Part shown: positions 24,280-34,069 of the stretch, in pieces | Position numbering within the stretch: the first letter of the stretch is position 1 | How the letters are laid out: the number at the start of each line of letters is the position of its first letter | Assembly: GCA_001898855.1 (NCBI GenBank) | Contig: MKVN01000032.1 | Location: forward strand, 66,467-114,570 | DNA: 48,104 nucleotides | Direction of reading: 5' to 3' | Source of the DNA: Micrococcales bacterium 73-13 | GTDB taxonomy: Bacteria; Actinomycetota; Actinomycetes; Actinomycetales; Microbacteriaceae | Translations under genes and position numbers: made by a program | Notes under the pieces: model-generated | The model's input: the letters and a program-made list of their open reading frames with translations, nothing else | Database searches by the model: none | What the model was told of the DNA's origin: nothing

Positions 24280-25826
24280 CGGCGCTGCTCGCCGCGATCG
24301 CGACCTGGCGCGGCACCGCCGACCGGGCGCTCGGGCGGCTGACCCCGGTCGTGCTCGTCGCGGCGGTGCTCTGGATCGTCGTCGTCGCGGCGCTCGTGCT
24401 GGGGCTGCTCGGCCTCGTCCCGGTCGAGCCCGGCGCCGGGGTGCTCTGCCTGCTCGTCGCCCTGGTCGCGACCTTCGCCGGGGCGCTCGTCGGCGGGGCG
24501 CTCGTGCGGGCGCGGGCGGAGGTCGAGTCGGTGATCACGACCGGGCTCATCGTCTTCCTGCTGTTCTCCCCGCGCATCGCCACGGCGAGTCTGCTCGCGG
24601 TGGCGGCCGCGGGGCTCGTCGCGGGCGCCTCCCGGTTCCTGATCGCCCGGCGCGGCCGGCACCTGCTGAACCCGGCGGCGACCGGCGCGCTCGTCGTCGG
24701 GCTGCTCGCGGGGATCCTCGACCTCGCCGGCGCACCCGTGCTCGCCGGGCCGAGCTGGTGGATCGCGACGCCGCCGATGCTGCCGTTCGTCGCGCTCGGC
24801 GCGCTCGTCGTCGCCTACCGCACGAGCACCGTGACCGTCGCGCTCGCCTACGTCGTGGCGGCGACGGTCGTCCGCCTGGTCCAGTTCCTGTCCTTCGGCC
24901 TCGATCTCGGCGACTCGCTCGGGACCATCCTCGGCTCGCTGCCGCTGGTCTTCGCGGCCGGCTTCATGCTGATCGAGCCGCAGACGCTCCCGCCCCGATG
25001 GTGGCAGCGGGTCCTGGTCGCGGCGATCGCGGCGGTCGTGGCATCGGTGCCGTTCAGCTGGGGGCCGGTCTACTCCAGTCCCGAGCTCGGCATCGTCGTG
25101 GCGAACGTCATCGCCTTCGGCTTCGGCGCCCGGCGAGCGATCCGGCTGACCGTCGCGGGCGTGGAGCGGCCGGGCGGGAACGTGGTCGCGCTCGCGCTGC
25201 GGCCGGACGAGCCCGTGCCGCACCTGCCGGGCCAGGCGATCGAGCTCGCCGTCCCGCATCGTCCGCGCGACCTGCGCGGGCGGCGGCGCGTGCTGTCGAT
25301 CGCCTCGGCGCCGGGCGAGACGACGCTCCGGGTGGCCTTCGGCCTGCCGGCCTCGCCGTCGACGGCGAAGCGGGCCCTCGCCGCGCTCTCGGTCGGAGAC
25401 CGGCTCGTCGCGACCCGCGTGTTCGGCGACTTCACGCCGCCGCGCGCCGGCACCGGCACGCTGCTCGTCGCGGGCGGGATCGGGATCACCCCGTTCCTGT
25501 CGATGCTCCGCGCCGCCGAGCCCGACGACGACCACGTGCTCGTCTACCGCTCCGCGGAGGAGGCGCCGCCGTTCCTCGACGAGCTCGCGGCGCTCGGCGC
25601 CCGGGTCGTGCTGTCCTGCCCGGTCCAACCGGAGCCCCTGCCGCTCGGCTGGATCTGGCTCGGGCCGGGACGCTTCGACGCCGACGATCTCGCGGCCGCC
25701 GTGCCCGGGCTGCCGGGTCGCACGGCCTACGTCTCCGGCCCGCCCGCCATGGTCGCGACGCTCGCGGCGGGCCTGCGCCGGCTCGGCGTCCGCCGCATCC
25801 GGCGCGACGTCTTCTCCGGCGCCTGA
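24276..25826 (+). CDS. RnfD/NqrB-like membrane domain fused to ferredoxin-NADP reductase domain
   Basis: A 516-residue redox protein. The N-terminal half (about 20-285) has eight or so membrane helices, with the NqrB/RnfD-like motif HLLNPAATGALVVGLLAG (about 128-145), where such proteins carry FMN, and EPQTLPPRWWQRV. The C-terminal half (about 300-516) is a flavin reductase: RRVLSIASAP (FAD), LLVAGGIGITPFLSML (NADP loop), YVSGPPAMV. Expected role: take electrons from cytosolic NAD(P)H through the membrane to the flavinylated lipoprotein encoded two genes upstream. The ATG at 24276 is chosen because it overlaps the apbE stop (ATGA). The final electron acceptor is unknown. Confidence 0.83.
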   Translation: MTALLAAIATWRGTADRALGRLTPVVLVAAVLWIVVVAALVLGLLGLVPVEPGAGVLCLLVALVATFAGALVGGALVRARAEVESVITTGLIVFLLFSPRIATASLLAVAAAGLVAGASRFLIARRGRHLLNPAATGALVVGLLAGILDLAGAPVLAGPSWWIATPPMLPFVALGALVVAYRTSTVTVALAYVVAATVVRLVQFLSFGLDLGDSLGTILGSLPLVFAAGFMLIEPQTLPPRWWQRVLVAAIAAVVASVPFSWGPVYSSPELGIVVANVIAFGFGARRAIRLTVAGVERPGGNVVALALRPDEPVPHLPGQAIELAVPHRPRDLRGRRRVLSIASAPGETTLRVAFGLPASPSTAKRALAALSVGDRLVATRVFGDFTPPRAGTGTLLVAGGIGITPFLSMLRAAEPDDDHVLVYRSAEEAPPFLDELAALGARVVLSCPVQPEPLPLGWIWLGPGRFDADDLAAAVPGLPGRTAYVSGPPAMVATLAAGLRRLGVRRIRRDVFSGA

Positions 25827-25851
25827 GCGCGCGTTCGCCCTCCGAGAACAT

Positions 25852-25878
25852 CTGGCACTCGCATGCCCCGAGTGCTAA
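25852..25878 (+). promoter_or_regulatory. CIRCE element (HrcA operator) upstream of hsp20
   Basis: CTGGCACTC (25852-25860), a 9-bp spacer and GAGTGCTAA (25870-25878) match the CIRCE consensus TTAGCACTC-N9-GAGTGCTAA except for two bases in the left arm. It predicts repression by HrcA. Confidence 0.85.
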
Positions 25879-25888
25879 TCTGGTAGGA

Positions 25889-25909
25889 CTTGAGTCGAAA
25901 CGGCTCAAG
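25889..25909 (+). promoter_or_regulatory. HAIR element (HspR operator) upstream of hsp20
   Basis: CTTGAGT (25889-25895), 7-bp spacer, GCTCAAG (25903-25909) match the HspR consensus CTTGAGT-N7-ACTCAAG with one change. It lies 10 bp from the CIRCE element, giving dual heat-shock control. Confidence 0.85.
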
Positions 25910-25939
25910 TCTCTCAAACATCGAACAGAGGAGCCGCCC

Positions 25940-26392
25940 ATGGCAGTCGTCTTCGACCCGTTCCGAGAGCTGGACCGCGTCGCCGCCCAGCTCCTCGACT
26001 CGCGGCAGGGCCCGCGATTCATGCCGATCGACCTCTATCGAGACGGCGACCACTACGTCATGACGGCCGACCTGCCCGGGATCGACCCCGGCTCGATCGA
26101 CGTCGACGTGGACGGCCAGGTCCTCACGGTGCGCGCCGAGCGCTCGGCCGTGAGCGGCGAGGGCGTCAAGTGGCTCGCCCGCGAGCGGTCCGCCGGCACC
26201 TACCAGCGCCAGTTCAACCTCGGCGACGGCGTCGCGACCGAGCGGATCAGCGCGCACTACGACAACGGGGTGCTCTCCGTCGTGATCCCCGTCTCCGAGC
26301 GCGCGAAGCCGCGCAAGGTCGAGGTCGCCTCGGGCGGCTCGGCCGCGGTGATCGACGCGACGGAGGCACCCGTCGAGTCGGCCACGGCCTGA
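25940..26392 (+). CDS. hsp20: Small heat shock protein (Hsp20/alpha-crystallin family)
   Basis: A 150-residue ATP-independent chaperone that holds unfolding proteins. The alpha-crystallin domain (about residues 35-125) shows PIDLYRDGDHYVMTADLPGI at its start and the family's closing motif AHYDNGVLSVVIPV. A short N-terminal arm MAVVFDPFRELDRVAAQLL and an Ala/Val-rich tail flank it. Start ATG after GAGGAG. Upstream lie both a CIRCE and a HAIR site, so HrcA and HspR should jointly repress it at normal temperature. A perfect bidirectional hairpin terminator follows the stop. Confidence 0.95.
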   Translation: MAVVFDPFRELDRVAAQLLDSRQGPRFMPIDLYRDGDHYVMTADLPGIDPGSIDVDVDGQVLTVRAERSAVSGEGVKWLARERSAGTYQRQFNLGDGVATERISAHYDNGVLSVVIPVSERAKPRKVEVASGGSAAVIDATEAPVESATA

Positions 26393-26424
26393 CGCCCCGG
26401 CGCGGCGACCCGAGCCGCGCCGCA

Positions 26425-26459
26425 GATCGGCCCCGGACGCCCGTAGTCCGGGGCCGATC
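26425..26459. terminator. Bidirectional hairpin terminator between hsp20 and the sigma factor gene
   Basis: Perfect 14-bp arms GATCGGCCCCGGAC (26425-26438) and GTCCGGGGCCGATC (26446-26459) around a 7-nt loop, placed between convergent genes. There is no T run, as usual for high-GC actinobacteria. Confidence 0.82.
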
Positions 26460-26480
26460 CCGTCCCGTCGGAGGCGAGGG

Positions 26481-27017
26481 TCAGGATGCCGCGTCGCCCG
26501 CTCGGACCCGGGACGCCCCCTCCGCGGCCTCCTCCGCCAGCGCCTCGCGCAGCAGCGCCTTCGCCCGCGCGTGCTGCGAGCGCGCCGTCGAGGCGGGGAC
26601 GCCGAGCAGCTCCGCCGCCTCGGCGACCGTGAACCCGTCCCAGTGCACCAGTCGGACGAGCTCCGCGAGGTCGGGCGGGAGCGCGGCGATCGCCGCGCGG
26701 AGGTCGAGCTCGTCCTCGGAGAACGCGGGCGGTGCGGCGATCGCGATCGCCTCGCGCACGCGCTCCACGAGCGCATCGCGGCGGCGCCGGCCGCGCTCGT
26801 GGTTGCGCAGCACGTTGCGCGCGACGCCGAAGCACCACATGCGCGCAGCCTCGGCGTCCCGTGGCATCCGACGCGAGGCCTTCCACGCGGCGGCGAGCGT
26901 CTCGCTCACCAGGTCCGCGGCGTCCTCGGCCGGCTCGACCCTGCGCAGGAAGAAGCCGAGCAGCGCGGGGCCCGCGTCGGCGAGCACGGCGTCGACCCGA
27001 TCGCGTGGACGGATCAT
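26481..27017 (-). CDS. ECF-type RNA polymerase sigma factor
   Basis: A 178-residue ECF sigma factor. Region 2 (about 12-80) reads LGFFLRRVEPAEDAADLVSETLAAAWKA, then MWCFGVARNVLRNHERGRRR. Region 4 (about 105-160) reads LPPDLAELVRLVHWDGFTVAEAAELLGVPASTARSQHARAKALL. The ATG at 27017 overlaps the stop of the upstream anti-sigma-like gene as ATGA, so the pair are made in a fixed ratio. No ECF-specific promoter is obvious upstream of the operon. Target genes cannot be inferred. Confidence 0.9.
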   Translation of the reverse strand: MIRPRDRVDAVLADAGPALLGFFLRRVEPAEDAADLVSETLAAAWKASRRMPRDAEAARMWCFGVARNVLRNHERGRRRRDALVERVREAIAIAAPPAFSEDELDLRAAIAALPPDLAELVRLVHWDGFTVAEAAELLGVPASTARSQHARAKALLREALAEEAAEGASRVRAGDAAS

Positions 27018-27583
27018 CGCTTGTCCTCGTCGACCCGGCAGTCCGCGGTGCCCCGCATCGGCTGGGCGACGTCGAAGTCGACGCCGCTCGTCCTGAGCGC
27101 GTCGAAGGTGTCGCGGATGACGGCGTCGTCGAACGAGCCGTTCGCCAGCTCGGCGGTGCGCAACGGCGTCCTGGAGAGCTGTCCCGGCTTCTTCGGCAGC
27201 ACCGCGCTCACGTCGATGCCGTAGTCGGCGGGCGTCCGGTCGCGCAGCCGCTCCTCGATCACCGCCTGCGCCTCGGCGCTGAGGTACGACAGGTCCCAGG
27301 CCGTCTCGCAGGACGCGAGGTAGTCGCCCGACAGGTCGTACCAGTCCCGTGTGATGACGAGCCGGTCCGGCTGCACCTGGAGCCACGGCTGCAGCGCGAC
27401 GGCCGCGGCGCACCCCGCGAGCACGAGCGCCCCGCCGATCCCCGCTCCGAGCCTCAGCCCGCGACGCCGTCTGCGTCGGGCGGACCCCTGCGCCGCCACC
27501 AGCTCCGCGAGCGCGGTGCGCACCCCCGTGTCGTCCGCGACCGTCCTCCCGGCCGCGGCGATCCGCTCCTCCAGCGACCACAT
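27014..27583 (-). CDS. Probable membrane-bound anti-sigma factor
   Basis: A 189-residue single-pass membrane protein. The short cytoplasmic N-terminal part (about 1-42) ends in an Arg cluster ([14 protein letters not shown]). One membrane helix follows (about 43-66), then a C-terminal extracytoplasmic domain of about 120 residues with two Cys (ASCETAW and TADCRVDE) that could form a disulfide. The zinc-binding HxxxCxxC of ZAS-type anti-sigmas is absent. Assignment rests on position: it is directly upstream of, and overlaps, an ECF sigma gene. The first gene of the operon; GGGGAGG precedes the ATG. It might sense a cell-envelope signal (inference). Confidence 0.68.
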   Translation of the reverse strand: MWSLEERIAAAGRTVADDTGVRTALAELVAAQGSARRRRRRGLRLGAGIGGALVLAGCAAAVALQPWLQVQPDRLVITRDWYDLSGDYLASCETAWDLSYLSAEAQAVIEERLRDRTPADYGIDVSAVLPKKPGQLSRTPLRTAELANGSFDDAVIRDTFDALRTSGVDFDVAQPMRGTADCRVDEDKR

Positions 27584-27659
27584 CGCGTCCTCCCCTCACA
27601 GCGTCTCACCCAGGACCTGTCCGGAATCGGGCGATGGTCCACATGGGAGGATGTTCCCC

Positions 27660-29855
<2,196 letters not shown>

Positions 29856-29881
29856 TCGCCGCGACCGGCTCGCGACGGACG

Positions 29882-30634
29882 CTAGGCGAGCACGGCCGCG
29901 GCCGGCTCCGGTCCGCCCCGATGGAGCAGCCGGTAGATCCCGAGCTGCAGGAGCATCACCGGGATGACCAGGATCGGCAGCGGCAGCATGTACAGGATCG
30001 GCACCGGGATCAGCTCGCGCAGCGCGACCAGGATGTCCGCCCCCTCCGGGTCGAAGAGGTAGAAGTAGTTCACCCCCGGGTCGACCCACGCGCGCATCGC
30101 CAGGTCGAGCGGCAGGATGACGAGCGCGCCGAACGCGATGACCCAGACCACCGACAGCAGCGCCTGCCGCCAGGTCGGGCGGTACAGGCCGAGCGAGGCG
30201 AGCAGGAACGGCACGATCGCGTTGAGCGCGTGCGCCACCCAGAAGAACGACTTCGGGTCGAGCAGCGGATGGCCCTGCTCGTAGGACGCCGCCGAGACGA
30301 GCGAGGCGATGCCGGCGATCGCCCCCGGGAAGAACGCGACGGCGCGCAGCGGCTTCCAGTCGAACCACACCACGAGCGGCATCAGGAAGGACATGAGCGT
30401 GCAGAAGTGGAGCGGCAGGTTCTGCAGCAGCGGGAAGCCCTCGGGCGGCGGGTCGAGCAGGTAGGCGAGGTGGAACGCCGCCGAGCAGCCGAGCGTGAGC
30501 CACGCGAGGCCGAACAGCCAGCCGCGCCTGACCGCGAACGACCGCCCGCGCAGCAGGTAGTGCGCGCCGACGCCGGCCCCGGCGAGGACCAGGACCAGCC
30601 CGGTCCAGGTCGCGTTGAAGGACGTGACCTCCAC
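29882..30634 (-). CDS. TIGR02206-family integral membrane protein (YwaF-like)
   Basis: A 250-residue protein with about seven membrane helices. The TIGR02206/YwaF family core is visible: LQNLPLHFCTLMSFLMPLVVW (about residues 72-92), the loop PLLDPKSFFWVAHALNAIVPFLLASLGL, and VNYFYLFDPEG. Function of the family is unknown. The GTG at 30634 is preferred as it begins just before the first hydrophobic segment; earlier in-frame codons lie in the neighbouring gene. It ends 26 bp from the convergent icd. Confidence 0.8.
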   Translation of the reverse strand: MEVTSFNATWTGLVLVLAGAGVGAHYLLRGRSFAVRRGWLFGLAWLTLGCSAAFHLAYLLDPPPEGFPLLQNLPLHFCTLMSFLMPLVVWFDWKPLRAVAFFPGAIAGIASLVSAASYEQGHPLLDPKSFFWVAHALNAIVPFLLASLGLYRPTWRQALLSVVWVIAFGALVILPLDLAMRAWVDPGVNYFYLFDPEGADILVALRELIPVPILYMLPLPILVIPVMLLQLGIYRLLHRGGPEPAAAVLA

Positions 30635-30748
30635 GATGCCCCACCCCCTCGCGACCGCCGCGCCGCGAGTGTACCGGGCGCCGACGGCGGCGTGCCAGAC
30701 CGCGGCCGGGCGCCGAGACCGACCGGTGACAGCGTCGCCGGTGCCGGT

Positions 30749-30754
30749 TACCCT
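30749..30754 (+). promoter_or_regulatory. -10 box of the GNAT/ATL operon
   Basis: TACCCT, 6 nt before the ATG at 30761, predicting a leaderless transcript. Confidence 0.5.
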
Positions 30755-30760
30755 GTGACC

Positions 30761-31213
30761 ATGGCCCCCCTTCGGCTCGAGGAGCTCTCCGCCACGACCG
30801 CGTTCGCGGCGAACTCGCTCACGCTGCGCACCGGACAGGACCAGTACGTGACGCCGCCGACCTACGCGATCGCGGACTCGTACACCGATCCGCTCGCCTC
30901 CTGGCCGCGCGTCGTCCTCGACGACGACGAGGTCGTCGGCTTCGTGCGGGGGAACTTCGCGCCGGACGATCCGCAGGAGGAGTTCCACTCCGCCGTCATC
31001 CGGGTCACCGTCGCCGGCGAGCACCAGGGTCGCGGGATCGGCACCTTCGCCGTGCGCGCGCTCGCCGACGAGGCGAGGCTGCGCGGCTTCCGCCGGCTCA
31101 CCGCCGTCTGGGAGCCGGGCGAGGCGGGGCCCGACCGCTTCTTCCGGGCGGTCGGCTTCGTCGTCACGCGGGAGACGCAGTACGGGGAGAACTTCGGGAT
31201 CCTCGCGCTGTGA
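30761..31213 (+). CDS. GNAT-family N-acetyltransferase
   Basis: A 150-residue acetyltransferase of the GNAT fold, of unknown substrate. The acetyl-CoA loop is VTVAGEHQGRGIGTFAVRAL (about 80-99), preceded by the beta-strand pair VVLDDDEVVGFVRGNF. The C-terminal FFRAVGFVVTRETQYGE is typical of diamine or amino-acid-type GNATs. The start ATG lies 6 nt after a TACCCT -10. Its TGA overlaps the next gene's GTG (GTGA), so both are co-translated. Confidence 0.88.
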   Translation: MAPLRLEELSATTAFAANSLTLRTGQDQYVTPPTYAIADSYTDPLASWPRVVLDDDEVVGFVRGNFAPDDPQEEFHSAVIRVTVAGEHQGRGIGTFAVRALADEARLRGFRRLTAVWEPGEAGPDRFFRAVGFVVTRETQYGENFGILAL

Positions 31214-31542
31214 AGCCGCCGGAGCTGTCCGAGACGGCCCCCTCCGACTACGAGGCGTTCCGCGAGGCCGTGTACGGCGTGGTCGAGGCGATCCCGTCCG
31301 GCCGGGTGATGTCCTACGGCGAGGTCGCGGCGGCCGTCGGCTCGCGCGCCGCACGGGCGGTCGGCCGGATCATGGCGCACAGCGGCGGCGAGCTGCCCTG
31401 GTGGCGGGTCGTCTACGCGGACGGCCACCTGCTCCCCGGCTACGAGGCGCAGGCGCTCGACCGGTATCGGGCGGAGGGCACGCCGATGCTCAGCCCGCTG
31501 CGGCTCGACCTGCGCCGCGCCCGCTGGAGCCCCGAGGGCTGA
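31210..31542 (+). CDS. Alkyltransferase-like protein (ATL, MGMT family without active-site Cys)
   Basis: A 110-residue protein of the O6-alkylguanine-DNA alkyltransferase fold. The DNA-binding helix motif SYGEVAAAVGSRAARAVGRIMAH (about 35-57, Arg finger included) is intact. The PCHR active-site motif reads PWWR (about residue 65), replacing the alkyl-accepting Cys by Trp. Known ATLs flip O6-alkylguanine and recruit nucleotide excision repair instead of repairing directly. GTG start overlaps the GNAT stop. It converges on the class II aldolase gene after 6 bp. Confidence 0.9.
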   Translation: MKPPELSETAPSDYEAFREAVYGVVEAIPSGRVMSYGEVAAAVGSRAARAVGRIMAHSGGELPWWRVVYADGHLLPGYEAQALDRYRAEGTPMLSPLRLDLRRARWSPEG

Positions 31543-31548
31543 GCCGCC

Positions 31549-32247
31549 TCAGCGCTCGACCTCGGCCCGCCAGAGCTCCCACGCGCGACGGATCTGGCCG
31601 TAGTTCGACTCCGCCGCCGCGGCGCCCTCCGCGGCGGTGAGACTCGTGAACTCGCCGAGCCCGACCGCGGTCGCCTGGGCCCGGGCGTTGAGCTCGGCGA
31701 ACACCGCGCGGTGCACCGCCTGCGGGATCGAGTCGCCGACCGCGACCGAGCCGTGTCCGCGCATGAGCACGACGGCGGACTCCCCGAGCGCCTCGGCGAG
31801 GGCCGCCCCGAGACCCTCGCTGCGGATCAGCAGGTCGCTGCCCTCGCCCGCGACGTCGCGGATCTCGAACACCGGCACCCGCGGACCGAGGAAGCCGGCC
31901 ATGTGCCACACCGCCTGCAGCGGCCGCCGCGAGATGCTGAACGGCACCATCGACGCCGAATGGCTGTGCACCACCGCGTGCACGCCGGGATGGCGACGGT
32001 AGATCTCGCCGTGGATGAACCGCTCGAGGTAGCCGGGCCGCTCGTCCTCGGTCGTGGAGTCGAGCGAGTAGACCTGGACGTCCTCCGGCTGCACCAGCGC
32101 GGGGGCGAGGTTGCGGGCGAGCAGGTACCGCTCGGGATCCTCGGGGTGGCGCATGCTCACGTGGCCGTACGCGTCGAGGACGCCGCGGGCGACCAGCACG
32201 TGGTTCGCGTCGGCGACCAGCCGGATCGCATCGGACAGCTCGGACAT
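31549..32247 (-). CDS. Class II aldolase/adducin-family protein (possible decarboxylase or aldolase)
   Basis: A 232-residue zinc-enzyme family member. Metal-ligand motifs are visible: VVHSHSASM (about residues 92-100, two His) and RGHGSVAVG (about 163-171). The N-terminal LVARGVLDAYGHVSMRHP is typical of the family. Members split sugar phosphates, or, in aromatic catabolism, decarboxylate dihydroxyphthalates or cleave keto-acids. Its neighbours (a dihydroxyphthalate-decarboxylase-like protein and an SDR) favour a catabolic aldolase or decarboxylase rather than a sugar role. Last gene of the leftward catabolic operon, 28 bp after its neighbour. Confidence 0.8.
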   Translation of the reverse strand: MSELSDAIRLVADANHVLVARGVLDAYGHVSMRHPEDPERYLLARNLAPALVQPEDVQVYSLDSTTEDERPGYLERFIHGEIYRRHPGVHAVVHSHSASMVPFSISRRPLQAVWHMAGFLGPRVPVFEIRDVAGEGSDLLIRSEGLGAALAEALGESAVVLMRGHGSVAVGDSIPQAVHRAVFAELNARAQATAVGLGEFTSLTAAEGAAAAESNYGQIRRAWELWRAEVER

Positions 32248-32275
32248 GGGGCTCCTCTCCCAGAGTCGACGGACG

Positions 32276-33265
32276 TCAGACGACGAACGTCGATGCGGTG
32301 CTCGGCGCGAAGATCTCCTCCGGCTCGTACCGGCGGGCCGCGAGGCCCTGCTCGTGCGAGTAGCGCAGGAACGTCTCCAGCACGTGCCGGTTCGGCTCGA
32401 TGCCGTAGGTCCAGTAGTCCTCGCCGAGCGCCGAGACGGTCTCGTCGACGTGGTCGGCCAGCCACGGCAGCATGACCTTCAGCGAGCTCCGGTACATGAG
32501 GTCCTCCCGAGCCAGCCGCAGCGACTGCTCGAAGGCCTTGAGCAGCGAGCGGGCGACCCAGGGCTCGCGCTCCAGGAGGCCCTTCCGGATGACGACGAGG
32601 TGCATGATCGGGAGGATGCCGGTGCGGCGGAAGTAGTCCTTCTCCACCGCCTTGTAGTCAGGGAACAGCCGCCGGACGTGGTCGTGCCGGTAGAACGCCT
32701 CCGGGACGTGCGCCGTGAGCAGCGCGTCGAGCTCGCCGTCGGCGATCATCTGCGACAGCGTCGCCGCCGGTCCGATCGGGGTGACCACGACGCCGTCCGG
32801 CAGGCTGATCGCCTGCTTCTCGACCCGACCGGGCTGCTCCACCCCGCCGGAGAACCACTCGACGTCCCTCGGGTCGAGGCCGTAGTCGTCGGCGAGGATG
32901 CCGCGCTGCCACACGCCGGCCGTGATCTGGTACTCGGGCACGCCCACCCGTCTGCCGCGGAGGTCCGCCGGGTGCTCGATGCCGGCGTTCGCGTTCATGA
33001 ACATCGTCTGATGCCGGAAGTACCGCGAGGGGAAGGCGGGGATGGCGACGTAGGGGAACGACTCCCGTCCCAGGCTGAGCACGTAGGTCGACAGGCTCAT
33101 CTCGCTCACGTCGAACTCGGCGTACCTCGCCTGCCGGTAGAAGATCTCCTCGACCTCCATCGGCAGCAGCTCGAGGTCGATGCCCTCGGCCCGCACCCGT
33201 CCGTCCCGCAGCGCGGCGAAGCGGTCGTAGTCCACCGCCGCCATGGTCAGTCGCAGCCTCGACAT
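32276..33265 (-). CDS. 4,5-dihydroxyphthalate decarboxylase-like protein (Pht5 family, SBP fold)
   Basis: A 329-residue protein with the periplasmic-binding-protein-like fold but no signal peptide, so it is cytosolic. Family signatures: YDRFAALRDGRVRAEGIDLE near the start, FDVSEMSLSTYVLSL (about 52-66), the glycine-containing LRGRRVGVPEYQITAGVW (about 103-120), and DELDALLTAHVPE-type C-lobe (GELDALLTAHVPEAFY). Characterised relatives (Pht5) decarboxylate 4,5-dihydroxyphthalate; many homologues in other catabolic clusters have unknown substrates. It lies one base after the SDR stop and 28 bp before the aldolase-family gene. The substrate here is likely a ring-cleaved or carboxylated intermediate (inference). 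Confidence 0.78.
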   Translation of the reverse strand: MSRLRLTMAAVDYDRFAALRDGRVRAEGIDLELLPMEVEEIFYRQARYAEFDVSEMSLSTYVLSLGRESFPYVAIPAFPSRYFRHQTMFMNANAGIEHPADLRGRRVGVPEYQITAGVWQRGILADDYGLDPRDVEWFSGGVEQPGRVEKQAISLPDGVVVTPIGPAATLSQMIADGELDALLTAHVPEAFYRHDHVRRLFPDYKAVEKDYFRRTGILPIMHLVVIRKGLLEREPWVARSLLKAFEQSLRLAREDLMYRSSLKVMLPWLADHVDETVSALGEDYWTYGIEPNRHVLETFLRYSHEQGLAARRYEPEEIFAPSTASTFVV

Positions 33266-33266
33266 C

Positions 33267-34064
33267 TCAGCCGCCGATCTCCGTGATGCTGACGGCGCCG
33301 CCGTCCACGGTGAGCTCCTCGGCCGTGACCCAGGCCGAGTCGTCCGAGGCGAAGAACAGCGCGACCCTGGCGATGTCCTCCGGCCGGCCGATCCGCCGCA
33401 GCGGCAGGCTCTGCGCGATCCGCTCGGGCGCGCCGGGGTGCGCGAGGATCCGCTCGGTCGCGGGCGAGTCGATGAAGCCGGGCAGGATCGCGTTCGCGCG
33501 GATGCCGTACGGCGCGCCCTCGGCGGCGACCTGCTTGGTGAGCCCGATCACCCCGGCCTTCGTCGCGCTGTGCGCGGCGCTGGACCCGGGGCTCGTGATC
33601 GGCAGCGGGCCGCCGCGGCGCGCCGCCGTGGACGAGGTGCTGATGATGCTCGCCCCGCCGCCCTGCGCGACGAGGTGCGGCCACGCGGCCAGGATCGTCG
33701 CGAACACGAGGTCGAGCTCGCCGCGGATCGTCACCTGCCAGGCCTGCCACGCCTCCGGGTCGTCGATCGTGCGGAACATCACCTGGCCCGCGTTGTTGTA
33801 GAGCACGTCGATCCGGCCGAACCTCGCGACGCCCTCGTCGATCCAGCGCCGCGCGGCGCCCTCCTCGGTGAGGTCGAGCGGGTGCATCGAGTGGATCTCG
33901 TCGCCCTCGGCCCGCGCGAGCGCGACCGTCTGCCCGGCCCCCTCGGCGTCGATGTCGGTGCCGTAGACGAGCGCGCCCTCCCGGGCGAAGAGCAGCGCCG
34001 CGGCGCGGCCCTGCCCGCCGCCGATCCCGGTGATGAACGCGGTCTTGCCGCTCAGCCGTCCCAC
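33267..34064 (-). CDS. Short-chain dehydrogenase/reductase with His in place of catalytic Tyr
   Basis: A 265-residue SDR. The cofactor loop is TGIGGGQGR (about 13-21) and the NAG motif (NNAGQVMF) is intact. The catalytic Ser lies in ISTSSTAARRG. The YxxxK motif reads HSATK (about residue 173): the DNA codon is CAC, so the essential Tyr is His. The start GTG at 34064 gives VGRLSGKTAFITG, and the N-terminus resembles mycofactocin-type SDRs. Either the enzyme uses a changed mechanism or it is inactive as a dehydrogenase. It sits between the ABC permease and the Pht5-like gene in one operon. Confidence 0.83.
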   Translation of the reverse strand: MGRLSGKTAFITGIGGGQGRAAALLFAREGALVYGTDIDAEGAGQTVALARAEGDEIHSMHPLDLTEEGAARRWIDEGVARFGRIDVLYNNAGQVMFRTIDDPEAWQAWQVTIRGELDLVFATILAAWPHLVAQGGGASIISTSSTAARRGGPLPITSPGSSAAHSATKAGVIGLTKQVAAEGAPYGIRANAILPGFIDSPATERILAHPGAPERIAQSLPLRRIGRPEDIARVALFFASDDSAWVTAEELTVDGGAVSITEIGG

Positions 34065-34069
34065 CGCCG

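Noticed and set aside
32276..33265. Substrate-binding component of the ABC importer
   Set aside because: It has the binding-protein fold but no signal peptide, and the importer already has its own lipoprotein. The Pht5-type decarboxylase signatures fit better.
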